Below are positions 33,403 through 41,448 of a stretch of 41,752 nucleotides of DNA, piece after piece (position 1 is the stretch's first letter; each line of letters opens with the position of its first letter). Source of the DNA: an uncultured Oscillospiraceae bacterium. GTDB taxonomy: Bacteria; Bacillota; Clostridia; Oscillospirales; Acutalibacteraceae. Where the stretch lies: the NCBI GenBank assembly GCA_900549945.1, contig URQJ01000001.1, positions 1-41,752 of the forward strand, in the 5' to 3' direction. The notes beneath the pieces are model-generated. The model was not told the DNA's origin. It did not search any database and worked only from the letters and a program-made list of their open reading frames with translations. The position numbers were made by a program, and so were the translations under genes.

Positions 33403-34926
33403 TTATTTCCGGCATATAATCATCGGCCGGTCCTCGCTGAGCGTATCCGCCGTGCAGTCGTTGTGCGCCTGAATCGCCGAAACGCGTGCCTGATAGCGCT
33501 TTGCGATGTCCCAGATCCGCTCGCCGGCGGCCGCATAGTACACCGCGGCGCAGCAAGCGTCGCAGGCGGCCGTCTCGTCGAGTTCGGCGGATTCCACCGC
33601 GCGCACTGCGTACACGCTGCGCACCTGTTCCAAGACGGAGAGCTCCGCCGTGCATTCAAGCGCGCCGGCATCCGTGATCGTGAAGTGCACGGCGGTGATC
33701 TCGCCTGCGGCGCTTAGCTTGCCCTCTCCCGGCCATTCGCGGCTGTCGGTAAAATCGAGCATCCGCTCGAGGAACGCCACGCGCTTTTCCTTCGTCTGGT
33801 AGAGTACGCAGACGCTGAACTTACCGCGCACGGCCGCGCTTTCCTTTTCGGTGAAGGCGGAAAGCGAAAGCCCGTCGCACCAGAGGTCAATGACGCGCTC
33901 GAGATCGCCGTCCGGAATGGCGATTGTCTCGCTCACCTTGATCTGCCGCGCCGGAAGCTGCTCGCAGCGCTCCAGCGAGGCGCTCTTATACTTTGCGTCC
34001 AGCACGCCGCGGATCGAAAACGCGTCGCTCACGGCGCAGACCGTGCAGGGCCTCGTGAGCTTCACACAGAACGTCGGCTTCAGGTAGAGATTCAGGATCG
34101 TGTACTCGCCGACGCTGTCCTCCCGCGGCTGAATCGTGCATTCGCCGCCCGGGCAGCAGACCGAAACCGTGCAGGCCTCGTCGGCGCCGGCACATTCCAC
34201 CGTCTGCGTAAACGGCAGCTCGCAAGCCATGCGCTCGGGCAGCGCCGCATCGGAAAACGGGCGGTACAAAACCTCGACGCACGCGCGGCCCGCAACCGTC
34301 ACCGCGCCCTGCGCGGCCTGTACGCTGTCGATCTGATACCGCACGCAGCGCCGCAGAACCGTTTCGATCGGCGGTTTGCCGTTTTGCAGCTCGATGTTCT
34401 CCTCCAGAATGAACGTGTGCGTGCAGCAGCCGACGGCTCTGGAGGCCGCATATGTATCACAGCGCGTTTCTACGAGGTCGCTCTCGATGCGCTCGGCGAG
34501 CTCCGTCCTGCGCACGGCCGTCACGGAAATCGAAAAGCCGAGCGTGATGTGCATATCGACGCGCCGGGCGTTCATCGCACGGCAGGTCATGTGCTGCACA
34601 TACGGGTGGACCGCCGCCGCGGCTCCCTCCGTGCTGCCGTTCAGCCGCACGTTAAAGGAAAACTCCTTCTTCGTATCGAAGCCGCGCACGCACTCACCCT
34701 TCGCGTCGAGATACAGCACGCGGATGTCCGCCGTGCCGTCCACCGATAAGCTGTCCCCGATCACGGCAGCGGAAACGACCTCCGGCGTAACGATGCACTT
34801 GAGGATCTTCTGAATATCCGCGCAGTAATCCGGCAGGTTGTATTCCGTATCGACGGGGCACTCGTGGGTGGACTCCATAATCTGTTCAAAGCCTTCATAG
34901 AGCTGATTGCCTGTTGTGAGTCGCAT
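33403..34926 (-). CDS. sipL: SipL-like spore coat morphogenetic protein (DUF3794 plus LysM)
   Basis: This 507-residue protein has repeated DUF3794 (SPOCS) modules, about residues 40-160, 170-290 and 320-430, visible by recurring ADIRVLYLDAKGE, VEVLYRP and SVCVLYQTKEK strands. A C-terminal LysM domain runs from YYAAAGERIWDIAKRYQ to the end, closing with RPMIICRK. The architecture is that of C. difficile SipL, which binds SpoIVA through its LysM domain and does the job of Bacillus SpoVID. The gene sits directly upstream of spoIVA. A sigma-E-type promoter candidate lies upstream (34968-34998). Confidence 0.9.
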   Translation of the reverse strand: MRLTTGNQLYEGFEQIMESTHECPVDTEYNLPDYCADIQKILKCIVTPEVVSAAVIGDSLSVDGTADIRVLYLDAKGECVRGFDTKKEFSFNVRLNGSTEGAAAAVHPYVQHMTCRAMNARRVDMHITLGFSISVTAVRRTELAERIESDLVETRCDTYAASRAVGCCTHTFILEENIELQNGKPPIETVLRRCVRYQIDSVQAAQGAVTVAGRACVEVLYRPFSDAALPERMACELPFTQTVECAGADEACTVSVCCPGGECTIQPREDSVGEYTILNLYLKPTFCVKLTRPCTVCAVSDAFSIRGVLDAKYKSASLERCEQLPARQIKVSETIAIPDGDLERVIDLWCDGLSLSAFTEKESAAVRGKFSVCVLYQTKEKRVAFLERMLDFTDSREWPGEGKLSAAGEITAVHFTITDAGALECTAELSVLEQVRSVYAVRAVESAELDETAACDACCAAVYYAAAGERIWDIAKRYQARVSAIQAHNDCTADTLSEDRPMIICRK

Positions 34927-34967
34927 AAATTCTTCTCATCCTTTCACTGCCCTTTGATTTCTGCTTC

Positions 34968-34998
34968 ATTACTATGAGCGGCAGTGGGACAATATGCA
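34968..34998 (-). promoter_or_regulatory. candidate sigma-E promoter of sipL-spoIVA
   Basis: TGCATATT, 14 bases, CATAGTAAT on the minus strand, compared with the B. subtilis sigma-E pattern GTCATATT - about 14 - CATACANT. The -35 matches six of eight, the -10 mainly in CATA. Mother-cell expression would be expected. Confidence 0.45.
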
Positions 34999-35003
34999 CG
35001 CAT

Positions 35004-35039
35004 AAAAAAAGAGAGCCGGAGGGCGTTCCCCCGGCTCCC
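35004..35039 (-). terminator. terminator after the spoVM-like gene
   Basis: GGGAGCCGG and CCGGCTCTC (nine pairs, one G-U), with an inner GGG/CCC pairing around AACG, are followed by seven Ts on the minus strand, 10 bases after the stop codon. Confidence 0.85.
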
Positions 35040-35049
35040 GCCGATCGCT

Positions 35050-35139
35050 TCAGGGCTCCTTCGGCAGCTTTTTGATTCCGAACATGTGGCGCAGCACAAA
35101 CCCCATAAACCCTTTTCCGTTAAGTACAACAACCTTCAT
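35050..35139 (-). CDS. spoVM: SpoVM-like 29-residue membrane-curvature-sensing peptide
   Basis: The 29-residue peptide begins MKVVVLNGKGFMGFVLRH and ends MFGIKKLPKEP. SpoVM of B. subtilis is 26 residues, with an amphipathic helix containing FLGGIVRAML, and recruits SpoIVA to the convex forespore membrane. The shared pattern is an MK plus hydrophobic start, an F-[ML]-G-x-x-[LV]-R helix face, and basic residues at the end. A strong terminator follows, and sipL-spoIVA lie directly downstream. The ribosome site is weak (AAAGGCGAG, rather far). The helix-breaking proline of SpoVM (Pro9) is replaced by Gly/Lys here. The call rests on pattern and context. Confidence 0.75.
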   Translation of the reverse strand: MKVVVLNGKGFMGFVLRHMFGIKKLPKEP

Positions 35140-35152
35140 ACTCTGGTCACTC

Positions 35153-35266
35153 GCCTTTCTTTCGGGCGCGCATTTTCATCCCTGCACCGCAGGGCGCCGG
35201 CCCGCCCGAAGCCGGCAGCAAGCGGGGCCCGGCCAAGGCCGGCCTTTCTCCCCCGCGCGCATTTTC
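35153..35266. repeat. 25-bp imperfect direct repeat flanking a GC-rich block
   Basis: GCCTTTCT-N5-GCGCGCATTTTC occurs at 35153-35177 and 35242-35266, 89 bases apart. Between them is a GC-rich block with CCCTGC/GCAGGG and GGCCGG palindromes. One copy carries the spoVM-like ribosome site. It looks like a local duplication with an insert. No other gene is seen in this gap. Confidence 0.5.
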
Positions 35267-35271
35267 CGCAT

Positions 35272-35448
35272 TCAGCAGCGGATGATCATGATGCCGAGCG
35301 CCACCATGATGACCGCGGCGACAAACAGCGTGAACCCCGAGGGGCTGATGCTCGCGAGGATCATGCCGAGCCCGAAGGCCGCGGCGCACACGGCGCGCTG
35401 GCGGCGGTCTGAGAGACAGCCGTGCATGCAGAACTTCGGTTTACGCAA
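35272..35448 (-). CDS. Small two-helix membrane protein upstream of spoVM
   Basis: A 58-residue ORF has a TTG start at 35448 with GGAGG eight bases upstream. An in-frame GTG at 35455 overlaps that Shine-Dalgarno. A basic N-terminus (RKPKFCMHGCLSDRRQR) precedes two hydrophobic segments, VCAAAFGLGMILASI and FTLFVAAVIMVALGIMII, ending RC. I do not recognise the family. Its location before the spoVM-like gene, with no terminator between, suggests a sporulation transcript. Confidence 0.6.
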   Translation of the reverse strand: MRKPKFCMHGCLSDRRQRAVCAAAFGLGMILASISPSGFTLFVAAVIMVALGIMIIRC

Positions 35449-35494
35449 AACCGGCACCTCCGTTTCCCGGAAACTCGCCCCGAAGGGTTATTCC

Positions 35495-35524
35495 AGTATA
35501 TACGGAAGTGCCGGAAAGTGTTAC
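35495..35524 (-). promoter_or_regulatory. weak sigma-E-like promoter of the orf58-spoVM unit
   Basis: GTAACACT, 14 bases, TATATACT on the minus strand, five and about five matches to the sigma-E pattern. A sigma-A reading (TATACT without a good -35) is poorer. Confidence 0.3.
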
Positions 35525-35533
35525 CGGGCGGCG

Positions 35534-35591
35534 AAAAACAGGCGGCACAGGCGCGGCGCACGAGATCGTGCCGCCATGCCTGTGCCGCCTG
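35534..35591 (-). terminator. long terminator hairpin after thiN
   Basis: A perfect 14-bp outer stem, CAGGCGGCACAGGC/GCCTGTGCCGCCTG, encloses an inner stem GCGGC/GCCGC and ACGA/TCGT, followed by TTTTT on the minus strand, 19 bases after the thiN stop. Confidence 0.88.
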
Positions 35592-35609
35592 CAAATACAC
35601 CGCTTTCGC

Positions 35610-36236
35610 TCACGCCTTTTTCGGCGTGTAGAGCACGACGATCGCGCAGCCGATGTTGACGCGGATCTCCGCGCGGTCCGCAACAATGCTGTTGCTCGCG
35701 CCGAGCGTGGAGCCCGCCATCAGATTTTTCTGGTAGAGCGGGTACTCAAGCCCGTCATACGTCACGTTGCAGGAGGAGCCGTCAAACGGAAAGACCGAAA
35801 CGGTCGCGCCCCGAAGCTCCGTGAACACGACGCGGCCGCCGCGCAGCACGAAAATCTTTGTGTCGTCCGTGCAGAGCACGCCGCTGTCGCCGTGGTTCGC
35901 AATGGCCAGCAGCACGTTGAGGTTCCCTACCGAATGGTCGAAGCGGTCGCCGCCAAGGCAGCCGGTCAGCACGAACGAGGTCATGCCGAGCTTCTGCCCG
36001 ACCAGCACCGCGCCCATCGTGTCCGTCACATCCTTGTGCACCGGCAGCGTTACCGTGCGCACCTCCTTCGGCGGGCGCTGCTTTGCCGAATCGAAATCGC
36101 CGATGACGAGGTCTGGGCGGATGCCGAACCGCACCGCGTTGTCATAGCCGCCGTCCGCGCAGATCACAAAATGCTCCGCGGGGTCAAATTCCTTAAAAAC
36201 TGCATCCGATTCCATCGGCACCGCGCCGATGATCAT
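35610..36236 (-). CDS. thiN: Thiamine pyrophosphokinase
   Basis: This enzyme transfers pyrophosphate from ATP to thiamine. The ATP/Mg loop VICADGGYDNAVRFGIRPD and the acidic motif VIGDFDS (near 45-65) are followed by HKDVTDTMGAVLVG. The thiamine-binding C-terminal beta domain holds GSTLGASNSIVADRAEIRV. The ATG at 36236 overlaps the rsgA stop (ATGA). Length is 208 residues. The usual gene between rsgA and thiN, rpe, is missing here. Confidence 0.93.
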   Translation of the reverse strand: MIIGAVPMESDAVFKEFDPAEHFVICADGGYDNAVRFGIRPDLVIGDFDSAKQRPPKEVRTVTLPVHKDVTDTMGAVLVGQKLGMTSFVLTGCLGGDRFDHSVGNLNVLLAIANHGDSGVLCTDDTKIFVLRGGRVVFTELRGATVSVFPFDGSSCNVTYDGLEYPLYQKNLMAGSTLGASNSIVADRAEIRVNIGCAIVVLYTPKKA

Positions 36237-37135
36237 ACATTTTTTGTCTTTGATAGCTGCCACTCCCTTATATCCTTCACTTCGTTGTACATCGCGATAT
36301 AGCTTTCCATGCGCGAGCGCGGGATCTCCCCCGCTTCCACCGCCGCGAGCACCGCGCACCCCTTCTCGCAGGTGTGCGAGCACGAGGTGAATTTGCACGC
36401 GCCGAGATACGGCTCAAATTCGCGGAAGCCTTCGGGCAGCTCCTCCTTGCGGAAAAGCTCGTACCGCTCGATGTCCATGGTGGAAAAGCCCGGCGTATCG
36501 GCGACAAAGCCGCCCTCCACCGGATAAAGCTCCACGTGGCGCGTCGTGTGCCGCCCGCGCCCGAGCTTGCGGCTGATCTCCCCGGTTTCGAGCACGAGCT
36601 GCGGCATCAGGCGGTTCAGAAGCGTGGATTTTCCTACGCCCGAATTCCCCGTGAAGGCCGAAACGCAGCCGTTCAGTTCGCCGCGCAGCGCCTCGACGCC
36701 CGCGCCGTCCGACGCGGAGACAAAGTACGTGCGCAGGCCGATACCGCCGTAGATCTCCCGCAGGGCGGAGGCGTCGTCGAGGTCGGTCTTTGTGAAAACC
36801 AGCACCGGCTCGATGCCCTTGAGCTCCGCCGCCGCGATCGTCTTGTCGATGATCAGCGTGCTCGGCTGTGGATCGCTGACCGAGGAGACGACGAAGAGCT
36901 TATCGAGATTCGCGAGCGGCGGACGCACGAGAAAGTTCCGCCGCGGCAGAATTTCCGAAAGGCAGCCCTCGCCGGTTTCATCCGGCGTGAAGCGCACGCG
37001 GTCGCCAGCATACGGCGAGATGCGCGCCTTGCGGAACTTGCCGCGCGCCCGGCAGGCGTGCACCGTCTCGCCGTCGAACACATAGTAGAAGCCGCCGATG
37101 CCCTTGAGCACCAGCCCTGTCTGTTCAGCCTGCAT
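36233..37135 (-). CDS. rsgA: Small ribosomal subunit biogenesis GTPase RsgA
   Basis: This is a circularly permuted GTPase acting in 30S maturation. An N-terminal OB-fold (about 1-70, with GDRVRFTPDE) precedes G4 VFTKTDLDD, G1 TGNSGVGKSTLLNRL and G3 VADTPGFST. The C-terminal zinc site is Cys-X4-Cys-X-His-X-Cys type, in GACKFTSCSHTCEKGC. GAGG lies seven bases before the ATG. It starts nine bases after prkC ends and overlaps thiN by four bases. Confidence 0.96.
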   Translation of the reverse strand: MQAEQTGLVLKGIGGFYYVFDGETVHACRARGKFRKARISPYAGDRVRFTPDETGEGCLSEILPRRNFLVRPPLANLDKLFVVSSVSDPQPSTLIIDKTIAAAELKGIEPVLVFTKTDLDDASALREIYGGIGLRTYFVSASDGAGVEALRGELNGCVSAFTGNSGVGKSTLLNRLMPQLVLETGEISRKLGRGRHTTRHVELYPVEGGFVADTPGFSTMDIERYELFRKEELPEGFREFEPYLGACKFTSCSHTCEKGCAVLAAVEAGEIPRSRMESYIAMYNEVKDIREWQLSKTKNV

Positions 37136-37144
37136 GGGCCGCCC

Positions 37145-39205
37145 TCAGTGCGTCGTGACCGGGCCGGCCGGTGCGTCGCCCGCATCGTTCGAGGGCGCCG
37201 CAGTCGGCTCCGGCGCAGGCGTTTCGGTCGGTTCCGGCGTCGGGGTCGCATAGGCGACCTGCGAGTGCACGTCGACGCTCTCCGTCTCGTAGTTGATCTC
37301 CGCCGTGATGTAATCCTGCCCGTTGAGGCGGATCGTCAGGCTAGAGCGTCCCGTGCCGGTGAATTCCGCGCCTGTGTAGGCAGACACCGAGGGGTTTACC
37401 ACGCGGGAGTCAAACAGCTCGCCGTCCACATAGATGCTCATCTCGAGATCCTCGGAAACGCCGCTCGGCAGCGGGATGTCGTAGTGCACGGTTTTTTCAG
37501 CCCCCTTGCCGGAGCTGACGATGAGATCGACTGCGGAGCCCTTCGGCACCTTCTTGCCGCCCTCCGGGCTGGTCGAAAGCACCGTGCCCTCCTCCTTGTC
37601 GCTCTCGTCGTCGTAGGTGATCGAGCCGCGCACGAGGCCGTTCGCCTCGAGGTCGCTCTCCGCCGTCGAGAGCGGTGAGCCGGTAACGTTCGGCACCGAG
37701 ACCTGCTCCGTAGACGGGCCGGAGCTGACGAAAATCGTGATCGCCGTGCCGGAGGTAACTGTGGCGCCGGCCGCCGGCTCCGTGCGCACGACATAGCCCA
37801 CAGCCGTTTCCTCATCGGCCACAGCCTGAATCTTCGGCTTCAGGCCGAGAGCCTCAAGTTTATCATAGGCTTCCTGCTGCTTGTCGCCCGATACATCCTC
37901 GACGACGATCTCCTCGAGCGTGCCGCCGTTGACGGTGAGCGAAACCGTCTTGCCCTTCTTCACGGCCATGCCGGCCTGCGGCGTCTGCTGCAGCACCTCA
38001 CCCGCCGCCTTGCTCGGCACATTGCCCTCGACGATTTCAAATTCAAAGTCCGCGTATTCGGGGTTATCCTTGATCTCCGTCTCGTAGATCATCCCCTTAA
38101 AGTCCGGCAGAATCACCTCGTCGGACTCCGTCTGCGTGCTGTTCTTGAAAAAATTCCAAAGGAAGATGCCGCCGACCACGAGGCCGACCACGACGACCGC
38201 CGCCACAATGCCGGTGACGATCATCGAGGCCTTCGCGCCGTTCCTTGAACGGACGTATTCCTCCTCGTACTCGTAGTTGTCGTTGTAATCCTGCTGGCCG
38301 CCGCGGACACTGTCGTAAATATCCGTACCGCGCGCATAGGCGTGGTCCATCTGGTCGCCATAGTTGAAAACCATCTCCGGGTCGCGGCGGAAGCGCTCGA
38401 CATCCTCGAGCATATCGGCCGCCGAGGGAAAGCGCTGCGCGGGGTTCTTTTCCATCGCGTGCATCGTGATCTCTTCAAGCCCCTTCGGGATCGCCGGGTT
38501 GATGCGCGTCGGCGGTGTAGGCTCCGCCTGCATCTGCATGATCGCGACGGAAACGGCGTTGTCCGCGACAAACGGAAGCTGGCCCGTCAGCATTTCATAC
38601 AGCATGACACCGACGGAATAAATATCCGCCTTGTCGTTGATGTGGCCTCCCCGCGCCTGCTCCGGCGCGATATAATGCACCGAGCCGATCGCTTTGTCGG
38701 TCATCGTCTGCGTTTCGGCCTGCGTGAAGCGCGCGATGCCGAAATCCATCACCTTGATGCTGCCGTCCTCGAGCACCATGATATTCTGGGGCTTGATGTC
38801 GCGGTGGATGATGCCGCGCTCGTGCGCGTGCTGCAAAGCCTGTAAAATCTGCACCGTGAAGTACAGCGCCTCGCGCCACTTGAGCTCGCCCTGCTGCTCG
38901 ATGTACTGCTTGAGCGTGATGCCGTCCACATACTCCATCACGATGTACTGGATGCGGTCGCCGAAGCTGACGTCGTACACCTTGACGATGCTCGGGTGCG
39001 AGAGCACCGCAATCGCCTTCGATTCGTTTCTGAAGCGGCGCAGGAAATCGCTGTTGTCCGAAAGCTCCTCCTTCAGAATCTTGATCGCGACCCAGCGGTT
39101 TTCGATGCGGTCGTAGGCGCGGTAGACATAGGCCATGCCGCCCTGGCCGAGCAGCTCGTGGATCTCATAGCGGCCGTCCAGTCGTTTTCCGATGTATTTA
39201 TCCAT
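37145..39205 (-). CDS. prkC: PASTA-domain Ser/Thr protein kinase
   Basis: This is a 686-residue membrane kinase. The cytosolic kinase domain (about 13-270) has the glycine loop LGQGGMAYVYRA, the lysine of WVAIKIL, HRDIKPQNIM and DFGIARF. One membrane helix, MIVTGIVAAVVVVGLVVGGI, lies near 330. Three PASTA repeats follow (starting VILPDFKGM, IVVEDVSGD, VSVPNVTGS), then a beta-rich segment and a Thr/Pro/Glu tail (YATPTPEPTETPAPEP). PASTA kinases sense muropeptides and cell-wall state, and trigger spore germination in B. subtilis. AAGGTGA precedes the ATG at 39205, and an in-frame GTG/ATG further up is less likely. Confidence 0.96.
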   Translation of the reverse strand: MDKYIGKRLDGRYEIHELLGQGGMAYVYRAYDRIENRWVAIKILKEELSDNSDFLRRFRNESKAIAVLSHPSIVKVYDVSFGDRIQYIVMEYVDGITLKQYIEQQGELKWREALYFTVQILQALQHAHERGIIHRDIKPQNIMVLEDGSIKVMDFGIARFTQAETQTMTDKAIGSVHYIAPEQARGGHINDKADIYSVGVMLYEMLTGQLPFVADNAVSVAIMQMQAEPTPPTRINPAIPKGLEEITMHAMEKNPAQRFPSAADMLEDVERFRRDPEMVFNYGDQMDHAYARGTDIYDSVRGGQQDYNDNYEYEEEYVRSRNGAKASMIVTGIVAAVVVVGLVVGGIFLWNFFKNSTQTESDEVILPDFKGMIYETEIKDNPEYADFEFEIVEGNVPSKAAGEVLQQTPQAGMAVKKGKTVSLTVNGGTLEEIVVEDVSGDKQQEAYDKLEALGLKPKIQAVADEETAVGYVVRTEPAAGATVTSGTAITIFVSSGPSTEQVSVPNVTGSPLSTAESDLEANGLVRGSITYDDESDKEEGTVLSTSPEGGKKVPKGSAVDLIVSSGKGAEKTVHYDIPLPSGVSEDLEMSIYVDGELFDSRVVNPSVSAYTGAEFTGTGRSSLTIRLNGQDYITAEINYETESVDVHSQVAYATPTPEPTETPAPEPTAAPSNDAGDAPAGPVTTH

Positions 39206-39255
39206 ATTGATCACCTTACCCTTGCTGTGCAAAGGCCACTCCTTTCTCCTTCATC

Positions 39256-39987
39256 TCAGCGGTTTTCGATGACGGCAACCGTGATGTTGTCGCTTCCGCC
39301 CTTGCTGTTCGCATACTGGACTAGCTCCTCCGCGAGCTGCTCGCCCGCGTAATTGCTGATGAAAAACAGCAGCGTGTCGCGCTCGAGGTAGTTGCTCAGG
39401 CCGTCCGTGCAGGACACGGCGACGTCGCCCGGCTCAAACACAAAGCAGCCGTAGTCGCACTCGAGCTCGGGGTGAACGCCCACGACGCGTGTGATCAGGT
39501 TGCGCTGCGGGTGAACGCGCGCCTCGTCCTCGGTGATCGCGCCGCTCTCCACAAGCTGCTGCACGTAGGAATGGTCTGTCGTGACCTGCTTGATGCCGAG
39601 CGCCGTTTTCAGGTAGCAGCGGCTGTCGCCCGCGTGGGCGATATGCAGCACGCCGTTTGAGGCGACCGCAACGACCGCCGTCGTGCCCATGCCGCAGAGC
39701 TCCGGCTCTGCCTCGGCGCGGCGGATGACCGCATCGTTCGCGCCCTGCACGGCCGAAAGCATCATTTCACGCATCGCATCCTCCTCCATGCCGGGGGTAT
39801 ATGCGGCCTTCAGATGCTCGACGATCGCCGCGCTCGCGATACCGCTCGCGACATTGCCGCCGTTCACGCCGCCCATGCCGTCGCAGACAACACTCCACGC
39901 GCTGCCGTCTTCAAACGTACCACAGCAGGCGACATCCTGATTCGTGCTGCGCATCTGGCCGATGTCGGTTTTGCACACAGCGTACAT
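39256..39987 (-). CDS. prpC: PP2C-type protein phosphatase, partner of PrkC
   Basis: The 243-residue PPM-family phosphatase has metal-ligand motifs DIGQMRSTNQD (residues 8-18), VVCDGMGGVNGGNVAS, AHAGDSRCY, VSCTDGLSNYL and the late GGSDNITVAVIE. It dephosphorylates proteins modified by the adjacent kinase. Its ATG abuts the rlmN stop directly, and prkC follows 50 bases later. Confidence 0.96.
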   Translation of the reverse strand: MYAVCKTDIGQMRSTNQDVACCGTFEDGSAWSVVCDGMGGVNGGNVASGIASAAIVEHLKAAYTPGMEEDAMREMMLSAVQGANDAVIRRAEAEPELCGMGTTAVVAVASNGVLHIAHAGDSRCYLKTALGIKQVTTDHSYVQQLVESGAITEDEARVHPQRNLITRVVGVHPELECDYGCFVFEPGDVAVSCTDGLSNYLERDTLLFFISNYAGEQLAEELVQYANSKGGSDNITVAVIENR

Positions 39988-41031
39988 TTATAACGTCCCT
40001 CCTTGTTCGTTCCGCCTGCGGAGCTGGCCGCAGGATGCTTCAATATCGGCCCCGAGCGTGCGCCGGACCGTAGCGGTGACACCCTTTTTTTCGAGTATCG
40101 CCGTGAATTTTCTGAGTCTTTCCTCCCCGCTCTTGCGGTAGCCCGTGCCGGTCACATCGTTGACCGGAATCAGGTTCACGTGGCTGATGATGCCGTGCAG
40201 GCGGGACGCAAGCTCCTGCGCGCAGGCATCGCTGTCGTTCACGCCGCTGATCATCGCATATTCAAAGGAGATCCGCCGGCCGGTCACATCGGAATAGTAG
40301 CGGCAGCTTTTGAGCAGCGCCTCCACGTTCCACTTTTTGTTGACCGGCATCGTCCGGCTCCGGATTTCATCGTTCGGCGCATGCAGCGAAACGGAAAGCG
40401 TAAGCTGCAGCTTCCGGTCTGCGAGGTCGTAGATCCTGTCAACCAGCCCGCAGGTGGAAAGCGAAATGTGCCGCATACCAATATTAAGCCCGTTTTCTGA
40501 CGAAACAAGCCCTAAAAACCTTAAAACATTCTGATAATTATCGAGCGGCTCGCCCATGCCCATCAAAACCACATTGGAAATGCGCGTTCCGAGATCCTTT
40601 TGGGCGGTCTGAATCTCCGCGAGCATCTCGCCCGCCGTGAGGTTCCGCGAAAAGCCGCTCTTTCCCGTCGCGCAGAAGGTGCAGCCCATCCGGCAGCCCA
40701 CCTGCGTCGAAATACAGATCGAATAGCCGTGCTTGTACTGCATGAGCACCGATTCGACCGTTTCGCCGTCGTTCAGGCGAAAGAGGTATTTCACCGTGCC
40801 GTCGAGCTTTGAAACGCGCCGGATCACGATCTCCGCATTGCGCAGCTCGAACGATTCGTCCAGCGCGGCCCGCAGCGGCTTCGAGAGATCGGTCATCTCT
40901 TCAAACGAAGCGGCGCCGCGCTGGTGCAGCCAGCGGTAGACCTGCGCCGCGCGGTATTTTTGCAGGCCTCGCTCCTGAAACGCCGCCTGCAGCTCCTCGA
41001 GCTGCATCGAGCGTATATCGATTTTTCCCAA
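39988..41031 (-). CDS. rlmN: Dual-specificity 23S rRNA/tRNA methyltransferase RlmN
   Basis: This radical SAM enzyme makes m2A in 23S rRNA (A2503) and tRNA position 37. The cluster motif Cys-X3-Cys-X2-Cys lies in GCRMGCTFCATGKSGF, followed by NVVLMGMGEPLDNY, and the C-terminal catalytic cysteine lies in GADIEASCGQLR. A TTG at 41031 gives the family-like start MGKIDIRSMQLEEL (347 residues). An in-frame ATG at 41088 adds 19 basic residues and overlaps the fragment on the other strand. The usual upstream rsmB is absent. Confidence 0.94.
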   Translation of the reverse strand: MGKIDIRSMQLEELQAAFQERGLQKYRAAQVYRWLHQRGAASFEEMTDLSKPLRAALDESFELRNAEIVIRRVSKLDGTVKYLFRLNDGETVESVLMQYKHGYSICISTQVGCRMGCTFCATGKSGFSRNLTAGEMLAEIQTAQKDLGTRISNVVLMGMGEPLDNYQNVLRFLGLVSSENGLNIGMRHISLSTCGLVDRIYDLADRKLQLTLSVSLHAPNDEIRSRTMPVNKKWNVEALLKSCRYYSDVTGRRISFEYAMISGVNDSDACAQELASRLHGIISHVNLIPVNDVTGTGYRKSGEERLRKFTAILEKKGVTATVRRTLGADIEASCGQLRRRNEQGGTL

Positions 41032-41060
41032 GCCCTTATCCCGTCCTTTCCGCCGCAGGG

Positions 41061-41420
41061 CTTTCCTTTTTTCTGAGGCCCGCGGCAAAGAAGCCGTCGC
41101 CGCCGAAATCCATCGGCATCATCGGCGTTTCCTCCAAGCGCCGGAATTTCGGGCGGATCATCCTTGAAAACATCATCGACTCCGGTTTTGACCGCGACAA
41201 ACTCGTCATCATCCGTGACGGCGAAAACGACGCCAGCGGGGTGCGCTGCGCACCGAACCTCCGTGCGCTTCCTGAACCCCTGGATCTGTTCATCGTCGCC
41301 ATCGGAGCGGAACAGGTTCCGCCTCTGGTGGATGAAATCATTGAAAACAACGCCGCTCCAAATACGGATGTCTATAGAGCAATCACTTTCATGGAAAGCC
41401 CAGATGCAAATTGTTATTAA
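41061..41420 (+). pseudogene. Fragment of a CoA-binding (acetate-CoA ligase-type) protein
   Basis: The plus strand reads LSFFLRP, then KSIGIIGVSSKRRNFG and RIILENIIDSGFD (near 41109-41190), then GVRCAPNLRALPEPLDLFIV and AIGAEQVPPLVDEIIENNAA. This is the Rossmann CoA-binding domain of acyl-CoA synthetase (NDP-forming)-type proteins. There is no start codon with a ribosome site before it, the homology stops near 41355, and the frame ends at 41420. It overlaps the rlmN 5' region only if the longer rlmN start is used. I read it as a leftover piece at a rearrangement. Confidence 0.7.
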
Positions 41421-41448
41421 TGAAACCTTTGAATAAAACTATATCACT

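Noticed and set aside
34944..35132. A 62-codon minus-strand frame overlapping the spoVM-like gene
   Set aside because: It runs through the terminator hairpin, has no ribosome site and is in a different frame from the SpoVM-like pattern.
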